NCBI GenBank assembly: GCA_947359465.1
Contig: OX375880.1
Location: 11,478,120 to 11,542,119 of the forward strand
DNA length: 64,000 nt
Source of the DNA: Metellina segmentata
Lineage: Eukaryota > Arthropoda > Arachnida > Araneae > Tetragnathidae
Reading direction: 5' to 3'
Below are positions 14,801-23,157 of this stretch, one piece after another. Under the pieces are notes generated by a model. That model was given only the letters and a program-made list of their open reading frames with translations, did no database searches and had not been told where the DNA came from. Position numbers and translations under genes: made by a program. How positions within the stretch are numbered: position 1 is the stretch's first letter; every line of letters starts with the position of its first letter.

Positions 14801-15687
14801 ATCGCAATAGAACAACACCTTCTTGTGCAGCGATTGTTTTTTGTTAAAGAGTGTATATGCTCTGTATGCATTAATTTCATCAATACATCTAACATTAAAA
14901 AAAAAAAAAACCTGTACCCTTTCCTTTTGATTTAGAGAGCTGTTATGGCGCAGTGAGTATGTCGACTGCTCTAGGAACTTGCAACACAGGTTCGATTGGT
15001 CTCTGTGTGTATTTCTTTGTTCTGTGTCAGTAAAACTTGTGTGTGTATGTCCATTACTTGATATTGTCTGCCTTTTGTGTCTGGTGTGGCATGGCCAAAT
15101 ATGGCCGCTTTCCCCATAAAACCCAACCATCCTTTTGGCTTAGATGCATAAAATCATAGATCATTACACCAATCTACTTTCTAGTGCTACATTTTGATGA
15201 TTAGTTATTTTTATTGAATTAAATTCTTACAGATGAGAATTGTGCAAGAATAAAGAGTTTAAGGCAGCCAAACAAGAAGATGAGCAAATCAGATATGGAT
15301 TTTAAAAACCGAATTGAACTGATGGATCCTCCCGACATTGTGACCAAAAGGATCAAAGAAGCTCTGACAGACTTTACTTCGGCTGTTACCTATGACCAGA
15401 ATGAGCGACCCGGTGTCAGTAACTTGATTCTTATACACAGCTTGTGCACTGGGAAATCATTTGAAACAATTTGTGAAGAAAGTCGCCATCTTGATACTGG
15501 AGGCTACAAGTTAGTGGTTGCTGAAGCTCTCATAGAGTACCTGAAACCCATCCAAAATAGAGTTCATGAACTTATGACTGATCCTTCTCACATCTCTCGT
15601 ATACTGCAGAGGGGATCTGAAAGAGCGACTGAAATAGCTCGTAGGACAATTGATGAGGTGAAAAATGCCGTCGGTCTTTCACATTAA
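2621..15687 (+). CDS. WARS2: Mitochondrial tryptophanyl-tRNA synthetase (WARS2-like), six exons seen, 5' exon missing
   Basis: The product charges tRNA(Trp) with tryptophan and is expected in the mitochondrial matrix. Six exons (2621-2802, 3836-3917, 4041-4121, 6782-6864, 11119-11237, 15233-15687) all have AG...GT borders. Together they give 1002 nt: 333 residues plus stop, with intron phases that fit throughout. The class I signature appears as [10 protein letters not shown] near residue 18, the dimer-core region as HHAELAW, and the adenylate loop as KMSKS in the last exon. Vertebrate WARS2 is about 360 residues, so only a short N-terminal exon with ATG and targeting peptide is missing. The exon that opens with GTG at 2621 follows a pyrimidine-rich AG acceptor and is not a start. 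Introns range from 123 bp to over 4 kb and contain transposon relics, none of which breaks an exon. A cytosolic or bacterial TrpRS is less likely because of the gene structure and sequence pattern. Confidence 0.93.
2921..2995 (-). repeat. SINE-C tail fragment in WARS2-like intron
   Basis: Read on the minus strand this matches the tail of the elements near 15.1 kb and 55.9 kb (GTGTTTGG.. then ..CATAAAA). Only the tail is present. Confidence 0.45.
3120..3440 (+). pseudogene. C-terminal LINE fragment (I/Jockey-like)
   Basis: The + frame around 3191-3400 reads like the region after the RNase H domain of I/Jockey-group retrotransposons: a W-N..NKL stretch, then [15 protein letters not shown], which resembles the common RLRIGHTRLTH motif. 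It is followed at 3465-3585 by an ATT-rich simple tail. It is short, truncated and lies inside an intron. Confidence 0.55.
3465..3590. repeat. (TTA/ATT)n-rich interrupted microsatellite
   Basis: Runs of TTATTATTATTATGCTATTTAA are repeated about four times with a growing number of ATT units. This probably grew from the simple tail of the preceding LINE fragment. Confidence 0.8.
3836..3917 (+). CDS. WARS2: WARS2-like exon (second visible)
   Basis: The acceptor is TTTTAG and the donor CAA|GTAAGT. It completes the split Arg codon and encodes [20 protein letters not shown] followed by VLFLQSQ, the TrpRS helix with the LACGIDP signature. Length 82 nt. Confidence 0.93.
4041..4121 (+). CDS. WARS2: WARS2-like exon (third visible)
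   Basis: The acceptor is TTTTTAG and the donor AAA|GTGAGA; 81 nt in phase 0. It encodes [16 protein letters not shown] and RLTHLPQYK, matching the TrpRS block that begins VPEH.ELAW. Confidence 0.93.
4183..4370 (+). repeat. SINE-C copy (tRNA-like head, TGTGTGTATGTCCATTAC tail)
   Basis: A tRNA-like head (CAGTGCGTATGCTCAATGCGCTAGC, then CAGTTTGATTCC as a worn B box) is followed by the TGTGTGTATGTCCATTACTT tail also seen at 15040. It lies in the intron just after the third visible exon. Confidence 0.65.
4715..5533 (+). mobile_element. hAT element with perfect 8-bp target duplication
   Basis: The element runs from CAGTGTTTCCCAAAGTGTGG to TTTGTGAAACACTG, with short inverted ends typical of hAT. 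ATGCAATA is present at 4707-4714 and again at 5534-5541, an exact 8-bp target duplication. It is 819 bp long, far shorter than an autonomous hAT, and keeps only the 3' end of the transposase. It sits in a WARS2-like intron. Confidence 0.9.
4990..5318 (+). pseudogene. hAT transposase C-terminus (hATC dimerisation domain), frameshifted
   Basis: The frame at 5091-5318 encodes [31 protein letters not shown] and a terminal SH. This is the hATC pattern of the ZBED5/SCAND3/FAM200-like group. The upstream frame ([16 protein letters not shown]...TSFWLK) continues the same protein one frame off, and the shift falls in an A run near 5090. The N-terminal BED finger and the catalytic core are absent, so it is inactive. 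Confidence 0.85.
5542..6781. other. Intron sequence, AT-rich
   Basis: Intron between the third and fourth visible WARS2-like exons. No open frame or repeat boundary is supported apart from short homopolymer runs. Confidence 0.6.
6782..6864 (+). CDS. WARS2: WARS2-like exon (fourth visible)
   Basis: The acceptor is TTATTTTAG and the donor AA|GTAAGT; 83 nt. It encodes [20 protein letters not shown] then SADILMYK. The YP.LQ.ADIL block is strongly conserved in TrpRS. The final Lys codon is split. Confidence 0.93.
7366..7901. mobile_element. mariner/Tc1-type MITE in intron
   Basis: The ends CATTGAGTTTCAAAACTAAT and the inverted right end (read CATGGTGTTTTGAAACTAGT) both run on into GCAACAAA. TA flanks each side (7364-7365 and 7902-7903). 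No transposase frame survives in the 536 bp. Confidence 0.7.
7904..9105. other. Intron sequence, nothing recognised
   Basis: AT-rich intron of the WARS2-like gene with only short chance open frames. Confidence 0.55.
9107..9310 (+). repeat. SINE-A copy, 3' truncated
   Basis: A tRNA-like head (box A TGGTGGTTAAGGTGTTAGCC, box B GGTTCGAAACC) leads into the shared body (GGGTTGGTGTG...GTGGGGTGCCAGCTCAGG...GACCGTGGTTCAAAA). The usual CCGTTGTGTTGCTCTAGT end is missing. Confidence 0.85.
9385..9480. repeat. Remnant of GATATCTCG-containing MITE
   Basis: It shares CTTGATGATGA.GTATTGTCATTAGC and AGATATCTCG with the elements at 32900-33114 and 38887-39104. Both ends are lost. Confidence 0.4.
9481..10270. 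other. Intron sequence, unassigned
   Basis: No supported feature. An 80-codon minus-strand frame at 9897-10139 lacks any recognisable motif. Confidence 0.5.
10285..10860. repeat. GC-richer block ending in a GGAACATCC minisatellite
   Basis: 10285-10600 is visibly less AT-rich than its intron surroundings. 10632-10815 repeats a unit of about 33 bp built on GGGAACATCCTGTTCCAAA and CTGCTTGAACTTT, about five times and diverged. The 154-codon minus-strand frame (10309-10773) is produced by this repeat and is not credible as a gene. The block could be part of an LTR or a foreign insert; no target duplication was found. Confidence 0.6.
11119..11237 (+). CDS. WARS2: WARS2-like exon (fifth visible)
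   Basis: The acceptor is TCTTTCAG and the donor G|GTGAGT; 119 nt. It encodes [20 protein letters not shown] then [19 protein letters not shown] is the TrpRS signature that positions the substrates. Confidence 0.94.
11238..14045. other. Long intron, mostly unassigned
   Basis: First part of the intron before the last WARS2-like exon. Overlapping short frames on both strands near 12976-13270 lack motifs and are treated as chance. No RNA gene is seen. Confidence 0.55.
14050..14705 (+). pseudogene. Tc1-like transposase relic in intron
   Basis: Across several + frames the order of a Tc1-family transposase can be followed: a DES.FQL-like block near 14185, WSGVPSP near 14310, [10 protein letters not shown] near 14418, then [19 protein letters not shown] near 14508 and ARGGP near the end. 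The QQDN Asp and the IEH Glu (DD34E spacing) are visible, but frameshifts and stops separate the blocks. The N-terminal helix-turn-helix region and both TIRs were not found. Confidence 0.75.
14936..15134 (+). repeat. SINE-C, best complete copy
   Basis: The tRNA-like head GTTATGGCGCAGTGAGTATG with B box GGTTCGATTGG is followed by TGTGTGTATGTCCATTACTT and the tail GGCATGGCCAAATATGG..CCCCATAAAACCCAA. It lies about 100 bp before the last WARS2-like exon and is the reference for the copies at 4.2 and 54.7 kb. Confidence 0.7.
15233..15687 (+). CDS. WARS2: WARS2-like last exon with KMSKS and stop
   Basis: The acceptor is AAATTCTTACAG. It completes a split Asp codon and continues [20 protein letters not shown], so the KMSKS adenylate loop lies at the start of the exon. 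The class I C-terminal helical domain follows ([17 protein letters not shown]...RPGVSNLI...YLKPIQNR), and TAA is at 15685-15687. The C-terminus is full length relative to the family. Confidence 0.95.
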
Positions 15688-17157
15688 CGTAGGAATTAAT
15701 TGTAGGAATATTCTCATTTTTCAATTTACAAAACTGCATTAAAGATAACGTGAGCATGACTGGTTCAAAACGCAGCATTCTGGTACTTCAGTTTTGAACT
15801 TTTTTGATTGAGAGCGAAACTGAAATTGATTGAAATGACTGGATTTCATTTCTAGAAATCTACAGTCGCTCACTATTTACTGTAAAAGCCAATGGTCTGA
15901 TGAAATTTCATGGGAAGTTTTCATTTTTTGGAGAGTGTTTTGCTTAAAAAGCTTTAGTATCATAAAGTACTTTCATATTCCTTGAATGCTTAATGATAAG
16001 GAGAAATTAAAATCAAGCTAAAACATTTTTGGAAATACTATTTTTTCATTGTAAAATGTATTTTCACGTACAAAACAAACGTGAATTAATATTTTTAAAT
16101 GTTTGCATAAATGTCAGAATCATCATTGATTTAGTGTTGATATTTTCCCGATGCATAATTGTTCACTATAATTTTTTTATAATGCAAATTTAATTTGTAG
16201 GTTTTAAATGACTTCTACATGACTGCCATAGGTGATTAAAAAACGCCTTTTGCTATTTATTTCCAATCTTGGCAACTAGGGTATCTTTTGCAGCAAAATC
16301 GTATTATTATTTAACAAAATTTTTGAAAATTGAGTCTCTTTTAATTTTCTGCGTAAAAAAAGATATTAAATTTTTTTTTCCTTTTGGATTTTCCAAGTAT
16401 GAATTATTTCCCCAGTTTTGGCTCCAAACCGTGGCAACAATGAAAAAAAATTCCACTGGAATCAGATTTCTAGACTTATGAAAACCTGTTGTTTAGCTTT
16501 TATTTTAAATTTCAATTTCTTGGTGAGATCTACAATGTCTCATCCTTAATTAGCACATTTGGTGTTGAGTCATTATCCTAGCAACTAAAATTACTTCTAA
16601 AATAGATTTGAGGTGAAACTTGCTACCATTTGAAAATGAAGTTACTAATACTACTTTGGTTGTGGCAGCCCTTTGCTATAAATACAAAGTATACAAAACC
16701 GAATTTTTGGGTCAATCACAAAATAGGAAAAGTGTATCCTTCATGTATATCTAATCACTTGTTTGTACAACTGCTTGTTCTCAGACAATGCTTGGCTTTT
16801 AATCAATTCATCAAAATTGTTGCTGTGTTCCACATTACTTGCTTATCTTTTTTTGTAATATGATTATATGATGTCATTAATCACTGTTTTTTTATATAAG
16901 AGGGATGATTTAAGTTTTAATGAATTCGTACTTTTTACATTGTATATGCAGTGAGAGCAATATGTGAATCTAATACAAAAAAGCACTTGAATTGTGTGGA
17001 ATAGAAATTATTGTTATTGAAAAGAGAATAAAATTTATTTATTAACTTAAGAGTTTGTGGTCAATTATGTAATGCATTTTTTATGTTTTCCGACTAATTG
17101 CATTGATCTGAAATGAGAAAGGTGCATTTGTTTCTTTATGCTATTTTAATGGGTAAG
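15688..17157 (+). other. Probable 3'UTR and downstream DNA of the WARS2-like gene
   Basis: Candidate poly(A) signals are ATTAAA at 15738-15743 and AATAAA at 17027-17032; which is used cannot be told from sequence. Short frames at 16269 and 16630 show no motif. No terminator can be called. Confidence 0.4.
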
Positions 17158-17305
17158 GTAATTTTTAACTATTCTCGTACTAGAGCAACATAACGGGCTA
17201 TTGACGACGGTCCGAGATCAATCCCCTAAGGAAAAGATACGAGGATAACCCCACTAAATTTTGAACCACGGTCAGATGACGAGGCAACATCTGAGCTATT
17301 TTAAT
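17158..17305 (-). repeat. SINE-A/B body, minus strand
   Basis: The 3' end lies at the left (TACTAGAGCAACATAACGGG) and the copy stops near the GCCAGCTCAGG region. The head is missing. Confidence 0.8.
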
Positions 17306-17434
17306 GGGATTTTGAATACAGAATTTAAAAATGTAAACCACTTCTTCACTGTGTCAAAATTTTTCTCATTATCGAAAGTATTTGATATTATGCACTCTTC
17401 GTTTGTCTGTCGCGGTAATAATTGGTAATTTTTA

Positions 17435-17548
17435 GTTAACGTCGTACTAGAGCAAGACAACGGGCTATTGACGACGGTCCGGGATCAGTCCCTTAAGGGA
17501 AAGATCCGAGGACAACACCTCGTAATTTTGAACCACGGTCAGATGACG
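17435..17548 (-). repeat. SINE-A/B 3' fragment, minus strand
   Basis: It carries the 3' end through the GACCGTGGTTC segment and is cut by the next element at GATGACG|TTGTCTG. Confidence 0.8.
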
Positions 17549-17675
17549 TTGTCTGTCGCGGTAGCCCAGTTGGAAGAGTAACGGATTTGTAACCAGAGAG
17601 TCACGAGGTCGAAACTCGGTCCAACCACAGACCGTCGTGTACATGGGGGGTTGGTACAGCTTAAATCTGTCTGTT
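17549..17675 (+). repeat. SINE-B head (second tRNA-like head)
   Basis: It has GTAGCCCAGTTGGAAGAGTA with box B GGTCGAAACTCGG, then GTCGTGTACATGGGGGG and TTAAATCTGTC. The head differs from SINE-A, while the TTAAATCTGTC junction is shared. It is directly followed by a SINE-A copy. Confidence 0.7.
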
Positions 17676-17998
17676 GCCGACCAACCGAAATAGCGGTTAA
17701 GGTGTGTTAGCCTCTAGATCGGAAGGTTCCTGGTTCGATTCCGGGTCCGGGCATGGATGTATGTAAGCGTATGGTGTAGAGGCGGCTAGTGCATCTTAAA
17801 TCTGTCATGGCCGAAAGTACTCACGTTGGGTTGGTGTGGAAGTTTGGAGAGTGGGGTGCCATCTCAGTTGTTGCTTCGTCATCTGACTGTGGTTCAAAAT
17901 TACGAGGTGTTGTCCTCGGATTTTTCCCTTAAGGAACTGATCCCGGATCGGCGTCAGTAGCCCGTTGTGTTGCTCTGATGTTAACTAAAAATTTGTCG
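17676..17998 (+). repeat. SINE-A, nearly full length
   Basis: Head GACCAACCGAAATAGCGGTT with box B GGTTCGATTCC, then CATGGATGTATGTAAGCG, TTAAATCTGTC, GGGTTGGTGTGG and the end CCCGTTGTGTTGCTC...TTAACTAAAAATT. About 320 bp. Good reference copy. Confidence 0.85.
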
Positions 17999-18007
17999 AT
18001 GTTAACT

Positions 18008-18215
18008 AAAAATTACCAATTTAAATCTGTCGTGGCCTCCAATGTCCTCTTGTTGGCGTAGTGTGGAAGTTTGGAAAGGTGAAGTGCCAGCTCGGGAATC
18101 GACCTCGTCACCTGACCATGATTCAAATTGACGAGGTGTCTTCGTATTTTCCCCTTCGAGATGGATCCCGGTACATCCCCCAATAACGAGTTTTGTTGCT
18201 CGAGTGTGACGTTAT
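18008..18215 (+). repeat. SINE-A/B body copy
   Basis: Starts at TTAAATCTGTCGTGGCC and runs through GTGTGGAAGTTTGG...GACCATGATTC to TTTTGTTGCTCGAGTGTGACG. Headless and diverged. Confidence 0.75.
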
Positions 18216-18574
18216 TTGTTAGTTTCTTAATTTGCCAAGCTTCTGCTAGGTTTTCTGATGGTCATATGGGGATTGTGTTTATGTCGCTGCTATAAAATCC
18301 CAGCCGCGGGATATCAATGATCAGCCAGGATATCAATGATTTTGCAAATGTTTTCTTTACACTTCCTATGCTTTAGTGCTTGGTTTAGCCAGCCTGGGGT
18401 GGGTCTTGGTAGTGGGCAGCACAAGGGGAGTGAGCTTGTGAGGGGTCATTCCAAGGAATAATGCATTGGAGTTCCCTCTATTCCACAAGAGCATTGGTTG
18501 GTGTGAGGTAACCCTAATCTGTGAAGATAGCTGTTGAATGGTCATGCCCCGTTACAAACTCTAAAAGACATGTA

Positions 18575-19239
18575 CAGTCGAACTCCAATTATCCGAATCA
18601 ATTGGGACCGGACCCCATTCGGATAATCAAAAATTCGGATAATTGGATTGTTTGCGGAAAAAGGGTCTAGTATGTATTTTAATTAATTACTGTATATATG
18701 TTGAAAATGGACGAAAAAAAACTATTTTTAAACAAAAAGAGCTTTTAATTAAATGAAAAGGCGACACTTTTACATGTTAAGCGTACTTACAAGTGCTGTA
18801 CATAAGTACAGTATGTACATACCGTACTGTAAATGAAAGTCATTGCTTGCTAAACATCTCGGTTGAAGTAAGCTGTTTGACTGTCTTCATCCGTTTTCGG
18901 GCAACCAAGTCGCGCATCCGCTTGATAATGAGAAGTTGCATGTGGTCACACTCGGGCTTTCGCTCCATCCACTTCAACGCAGTTTCTAAGCCGGCAAATG
19001 CTTCACTAGCAGATGGTCCCGTGTCTGCTTCAACTTCGACAGTAAGATCATTTTCTTCAACGACACTTTCTTCTCTCAAACTTTCAATAAGTTCATCATC
19101 ATTTAGAATTTGAAACCCAGAATCATTATTTTGCGAATAGCAATACGTTTCCGTCTTAATTTTTTATCTGAAATTCTGAAAGCGATTCGGATAATCAACG
19201 ATTCGGATAGTCGGAGTTCGAATAATTGGAGTTCTACTG
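18575..19239 (-). mobile_element. pogo/Tigger element, internally deleted
   Basis: The ends CAGTCGAACTCCAATTATCC and the inverted GGAGTTCTACTG are flanked by TA (18573-18574 and 19240-19241). The subterminal TTGGGACCGG and repeated ATTCGGATAATC blocks are typical of pogo/Tigger elements. It retains only a C-terminal transposase remnant and interrupts a LINE. Confidence 0.85.
18840..19079 (-). pseudogene. Tigger/pogo transposase C-terminal remnant
   Basis: The minus frame contains AFAGLETALKWMERKPECD, then LLIIKRMRDLVARKR and KQLTSTEMF. This is the acidic tail and closing helix of Tigger/jerky-like transposases. The CENPB-type DNA-binding and DDE domains are absent. Confidence 0.8.
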
Positions 19240-19539
19240 TATCTTTGATTCTGGTATCCACGGAGACGTGTTGAGCGGCCTATGTCATTTGTGTTCCACT
19301 CGTCCTGCCACAGTTGAAGAATGTGGTCACTAATAAGTCTCTTGATGTGAGAGACTGGAAGGGCTATTTGTATTGTTTGTCCTCTGGAGCATCTTTATTT
19401 GCTGCAACTTCCTTGGCAAGACAGTCTGTTTTTTTGTTACCCTCGCGTCCAACGTAAGCCTTGATCTAAAGTAGTTCTCATGCTGGCTTGTGAAGAAGAT
19501 TTCTGAAAGTTGGGTTTCGGAGAACTTTTTGAAATTTCG

Positions 19540-20414
19540 GTACAGCTACACTCTACGTTTATGAGCGGTGGCAACGGCCTTGGTGATTTTGTTTGGCGCA
19601 CTTCTAGTAGCGAGTTACGGTAGATTAAGATAACCCATCTGTCTTTACGGTTATTGTGGTTTTCATGGCAACCTCGGCAAACTGTAACTTTCAATTTTCG
19701 TTTTGAATATTCTAGAAAGTTCTTCCAAAATCCGTTAAAGTCGTTTGATTTCATTGGTTCGTTTGAAAATTTTTCTTTGCTTCCATTGGTTGTTTTGTTT
19801 TTAAAATATCCTTTGATTGCATTGGTTCGTTTGAAAATTTTTCTTTGCTTCCATTGGTTGTTTTGTTTTTAAAATATCCTTTGATTGTATTGGTCCTTTC
19901 AAATTTTTTTTCTGTTATACCATTGGTTTATTTATTTGTATTTCTGAAGTTGTGGAATTTTTATTTTATTATATTTTTCACGAAATGTTTAAGAGTTTTG
20001 TTTTTTTGCCATTTGTGGAATTTTCTTTTCTTTAAAATTATTTTTTTCCCGGAACAGTTCTGACCTATAAGGTTGTATTATTTCTTGCTTTTTTTCTTGC
20101 ATAAATCTTTTTTCTTTTTCATCATGCCCACTGTATTTAGTGTAATTGATAAGTTTCAGGGTATTCTTTACCCAACATTCCCAGTTTAGTTTTTCAGCTG
20201 GTTCACAAATGTGTTTAAGCTTATTACTTTTTATGAAAGCTTTTAAAAAACATGCTTTTCAAAACGTTCTTAAACGTGTTTTCAAGCTTTCATTTTCCGT
20301 TGTAAAAAGAAAAAGAGTTTTGAAATAATTATTTCCTTGGCGACTTTAGAAGTTCGCCAAACAAATCGCCAAGGCCGTTGCTACCTCTCATAAACGTAGA
20401 CTGTTGCTGTTCCA
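19540..20414. mobile_element. TIR element of about 0.9 kb (GGCGA-core group)
   Basis: The left arm (TACGTTTATGAGCGGTGGCA..GGCCTTGGTGATTTTGTTTGG) at about 19541-19614 is matched in inverse by 20338-20413. The interior is T-rich with no transposase and holds a two-unit 68-bp tandem repeat. No target duplication was clear. Confidence 0.7.
19752..19890. repeat. Two-unit 68-bp tandem repeat
   Basis: CATTGGTTCGTTTGAAAATT followed by TTTCTTTGCTTCCATTGG and TGTTTTGTTTTTAAAATATC occurs twice, starting at 19752 and 19820, inside the TIR element. Confidence 0.9.
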
Positions 20415-20455
20415 AAATTTCTTGGGGCTGTCTGTGAAGATTGTTGCTTTTTTAG

Positions 20456-20605
20456 GGCCTAACACACCGGTTATTGGCGACTTTCGGGTATGAAACACGA
20501 AGGGAGAGATCCACGGACAATACCACGTAATTTTGAACCATGTTCAGATGACGGTGTAACACCTGAGCTACTCTCCAGTCTCCAAACTTCCACATTACAC
20601 CAAGA
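20456..20605 (-). repeat. SINE-A/B body copy, minus strand
   Basis: Diverged body with CGTAATTTTGAACCATGTTCAG and CTCCAAACTTCCACATTACACC. The head is missing. Confidence 0.7.
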
Positions 20606-20747
20606 ATACGTACAGAAAACACGTATCACCCATCGCAAAAACGATAAAACTAGCTTGACTGAAAAGTCTCATTGAAAAAGGGACCAATAACCCTGAGGTG
20701 GCGACGATTCAATTTATAACTCGTGTTTTGATCTACCAGCCTTCAGA

Positions 20748-20935
20748 TAGGCAGGTAGTTGAGTTAACATCGCAGTGAACAGCATTATGTGCTACTGGCG
20801 ACTGTCCAGGATCAATACCGAAGGGAAAGATGCGATGACAGTACGCAATTTTGAACCAGATGATGAGGTCAACACTTGAGATTTTACTACCAGTCCTCAG
20901 AAACGGTACGCATGACCAAGTGGGCACGGGTTCCC
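20748..20935 (-). repeat. SINE-B body copy, minus strand
   Basis: It begins with the alternative 3' end GGCAGGTAGTTGAGTTAACA, then GGCGACTGTCCAGGATC..GAAGGGAAAGAT and a diverged body. Confidence 0.65.
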
Positions 20936-20939
20936 ATTT

Positions 20940-21750
20940 TAAATCTACAATGGTTGGTAGAAAAATAATTTTATTTATGAAATTTAAGTGGAGATGGTTC
21001 GATCTCGTGATATGAAAATTAAAGTAAATTAAAATGTTTCAATGCGAATGTATCGAAATATGAATGATTTTTTATGAAATTTTCAAATTTATTGCTGAAT
21101 TATAAATGTAACAATCTATAATTTTGAGTTTTGTTGCTTGTAAAATGGAATATCGTAAGTATACTTTACATACTTTTTTTCAAAACTGGCTTTCGTAATT
21201 CAACAGCATTTGGTGACGCCGAGATTAAGTACTTAAGAACACGGTACTGGTCTCAACAAAATAGCGACTGCGATTCTTCGCCAAATCGCTATTTGGATAA
21301 GCATATACAGTGTTACCATTTTCCATAATTATCATCAATTGGTGATGTTACTGTGTTCTTGAGTTTAACTTGTTTCGTAATTAGTTGTTTATTTCTTGCA
21401 TATTATTTTAGTTTACCAAAACTGATGGGATGGAAAGCATTTAATGTAAATATTTACCTATAAAATTATTTACCTATGAATAAATTAGTACCTTAGTTTC
21501 ATTGTTAATTTTTAAATCATATAAAAGGTTTTGACTTTAAAAAGTGTGTTTCAATTTCATTAGTAGAGGTGGAATTAATTGTAATTGAACCACCCATCAT
21601 CATATTTTGAGAGATTAGTATAAATAAAAATTTTAATTTACATTGCGGATCAGCGTTACCTATATCCTCAACCAAACCACAAGTGAGTGACATAAAAAGA
21701 TTCTCGAAATAATCTGGTTGAAATTTAAAGGCTGTGTCAAAAAATAGTTA
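20940..21750. other. AT-rich, nothing recognised
   Basis: A 65-codon frame at 21131-21328 has no motif. No repeat boundary was found. Confidence 0.5.
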
Positions 21751-21751
21751 A

Positions 21752-21947
21752 AAGATGTCGTATCCGAGGCATGTTTTGTTGCCAAGTAATATTTCTCGCC
21801 AAATGAAGATGGTGGCCATCTTGGCGATTCAATTTGTTATATATATGGAAGTGAAAACGAGGTAGGGTTGCCTGAAAGCTGGATCAAAACATCAAGGTTA
21901 CCATGTTTGGCGATAAATTACCGTTGCCTCGGGTACGACATTTCCAC
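21752..21947. mobile_element. MITE with GATGTCGTA(T/C)CCGAGGCA ends
   Basis: GATGTCGTATCCGAGGCA on the left is inverted on the right (TGCCTCGGGTACGACATTTC). The interior shares GCCAA.TAAT.TTTCTCGCCAAAT.AAGATGG and a TTTGGCGA block with the MITE at 22055-22244, so the two are relatives with different ends. Confidence 0.7.
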
Positions 21948-21956
21948 TAAAAAAAA

Positions 21957-21958
<2 letters not shown>

Positions 21959-22045
<87 letters not shown>

Positions 22046-22050
22046 TATAT
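21959..22050. repeat. (CA)n(TA)n microsatellite
   Basis: A short CA run is followed by about 35 TA units, lying exactly between two related MITEs. It produces the artefact frames rich in Ile-Tyr on both strands. Confidence 0.97.
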
Positions 22051-22054
22051 ATAA

Positions 22055-22244
22055 TGGAGTGGTCGTTCACGGTAAGACGTTTGTCGCCAACTAATTTTTG
22101 TCGTCAAATCAAGATGGCGGCCGAATTCCGTAACAGCAGATAGGGTTGCCATAACAAAAACGGTAGATGTGAAGAAAATCCGCAAAAGGTGAAGGTTACC
22201 ATATTTGGCGACAAATCGCCTTCTTACCGTGAACGACCACTCCA
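22055..22244. mobile_element. MITE with TGGAGTGGTCGTTCACGGTA ends
   Basis: The ends TGGAGTGGTCGTTCACGGTA and TACCGTGAACGACCACTCCA are inverted copies. The interior has GATGGCGGCC and TTTGGCGACAAATCGCC. Same family as 1064-1265. Confidence 0.85.
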
Positions 22245-22246
22245 CC

Positions 22247-23134
22247 AAAAGTCTTAAAAAATGATAAAAAATGTTGGTGGACCAAGGCGTCATCAGGGAG
22301 GAGCCTGACCCAAACAACATAAAATGATGTTTTCTACATATGAGCAGCATTAGGCTGAAAAAATTGCTCATACACTCCCCCAAACACCACCAAAAAGCAA
22401 GTAAAACAAAAACAAAACAAAATACCAAAACAGAGCAGGAACAAAACGAAATGAAACCCGAAGCCGCAGCCGGGATATCAACAACAACAAACCTAAAAAT
22501 TACCATCAAATGCCATCAATTACACAATATAACTTATATGCTAACATCATATTTCCGATGCAACGAGTCCAAAAAAAAGCAGAAAAAATAAAAATATAAA
22601 TAATATGAAAATCCCCCCAGCCCCTATTCCAAAATATATTCATAAATAGTGAAATAAAATTGAAAAGAAATTCCCATGTATCTGAGGAAATTACGAAAAA
22701 TAATTATTCATATATTGTGTAGGTGTTGATATTAATAAATCTTTCAAAAATATTATTAAAGAATGAATACGGGTATTTGTTATTGAGAAGTGTGTTTTTT
22801 AGATATTTACATTGTAATAAAAAGTTTGAATCAGAATTACAAATTTTTTTGAAACGTACCAATTGACCAGCTATCGTATTGTAGTATATTCTTTTAGAGA
22901 TATTAGAGTCCCAAAATATTAATTTAATGACTGTAAATTTAAAATCGCTACGTTTATCATATACATTAATGTCAACTTTTCCGGATGAAACATAAATTTT
23001 TATGTCTAGAAAATCAGTATTATTGTTATCCAGATTGCTAATGCTGCTCATATGTAGAAAACACCATTTTATGTTGTTTCGGTCAGGCTCCTCCCTGATG
23101 ACGCCCTGATCCACCAACATTTTTTAAGACTTTT
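22247..23134 (-). mobile_element. Retroelement fragment flanked by inverted copies of about 100 bp
   Basis: 22247-22353 and 23038-23133 are inverted copies of each other. Both contain TGTTGGTGGA, GGCGTCATCAGGGAGGAGCC and TCTACATATGAGCAGCAT. They enclose the minus-strand reverse-transcriptase fragment. A third copy of the terminal segment lies at 53321-53374, also next to a TA microsatellite. The layout fits a Penelope-like element inserted with an inverted 5' piece, but the class is not certain. Confidence 0.65.
22704..23120 (-). pseudogene. Reverse-transcriptase C-terminal fragment (Penelope-like?)
   Basis: A 138-codon frame. Residues from about 37 read TDFLDIKIYVSSGKVDINVY then DKRSDFKF, later SNISKRIYYNTIAGQLVRF and KKIC. 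The order FLDI..Y..G...VY.KR.D followed by SNI....Y....GQL.R...IC is the region after the catalytic Asp box in reverse transcriptases of the kind found in Penelope-like and related elements. No YADD box or nuclease is in frame. The frame starts inside the right inverted repeat, so this is the end of a longer protein. Confidence 0.55.
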
Positions 23135-23156
23135 ATTGAAATTTTTTTGGAAATTC

Positions 23157-23157
23157 T

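Larger units (their letters stand above)
18360..19470 (-). pseudogene. LINE 3' region (RNase H end and C-terminus), split by a pogo element
   Basis: Read on minus, 19470-19242 gives KAYVGREGNKKTDCLAKEVA, the end of a LINE-type RNase H domain with its last catalytic Asp (KTDCLAKE), then a diverged linker. After the insertion at 18575-19239 the minus strand goes on with FNSYLHRLGLPHTNQCSCG and then HYSLE, a C-terminal Cys-rich motif usual in I/Jockey-like elements. Stops interrupt it and the 5' part is gone. Confidence 0.7.

Noticed and set aside
21868..22509. Frames rich in Ile-Tyr on both strands around 21.9-22.5, 23.1, 40.8 and 53.1 kb
   Set aside because: They are read-through of (TA)n microsatellites and MITE ends, not proteins.
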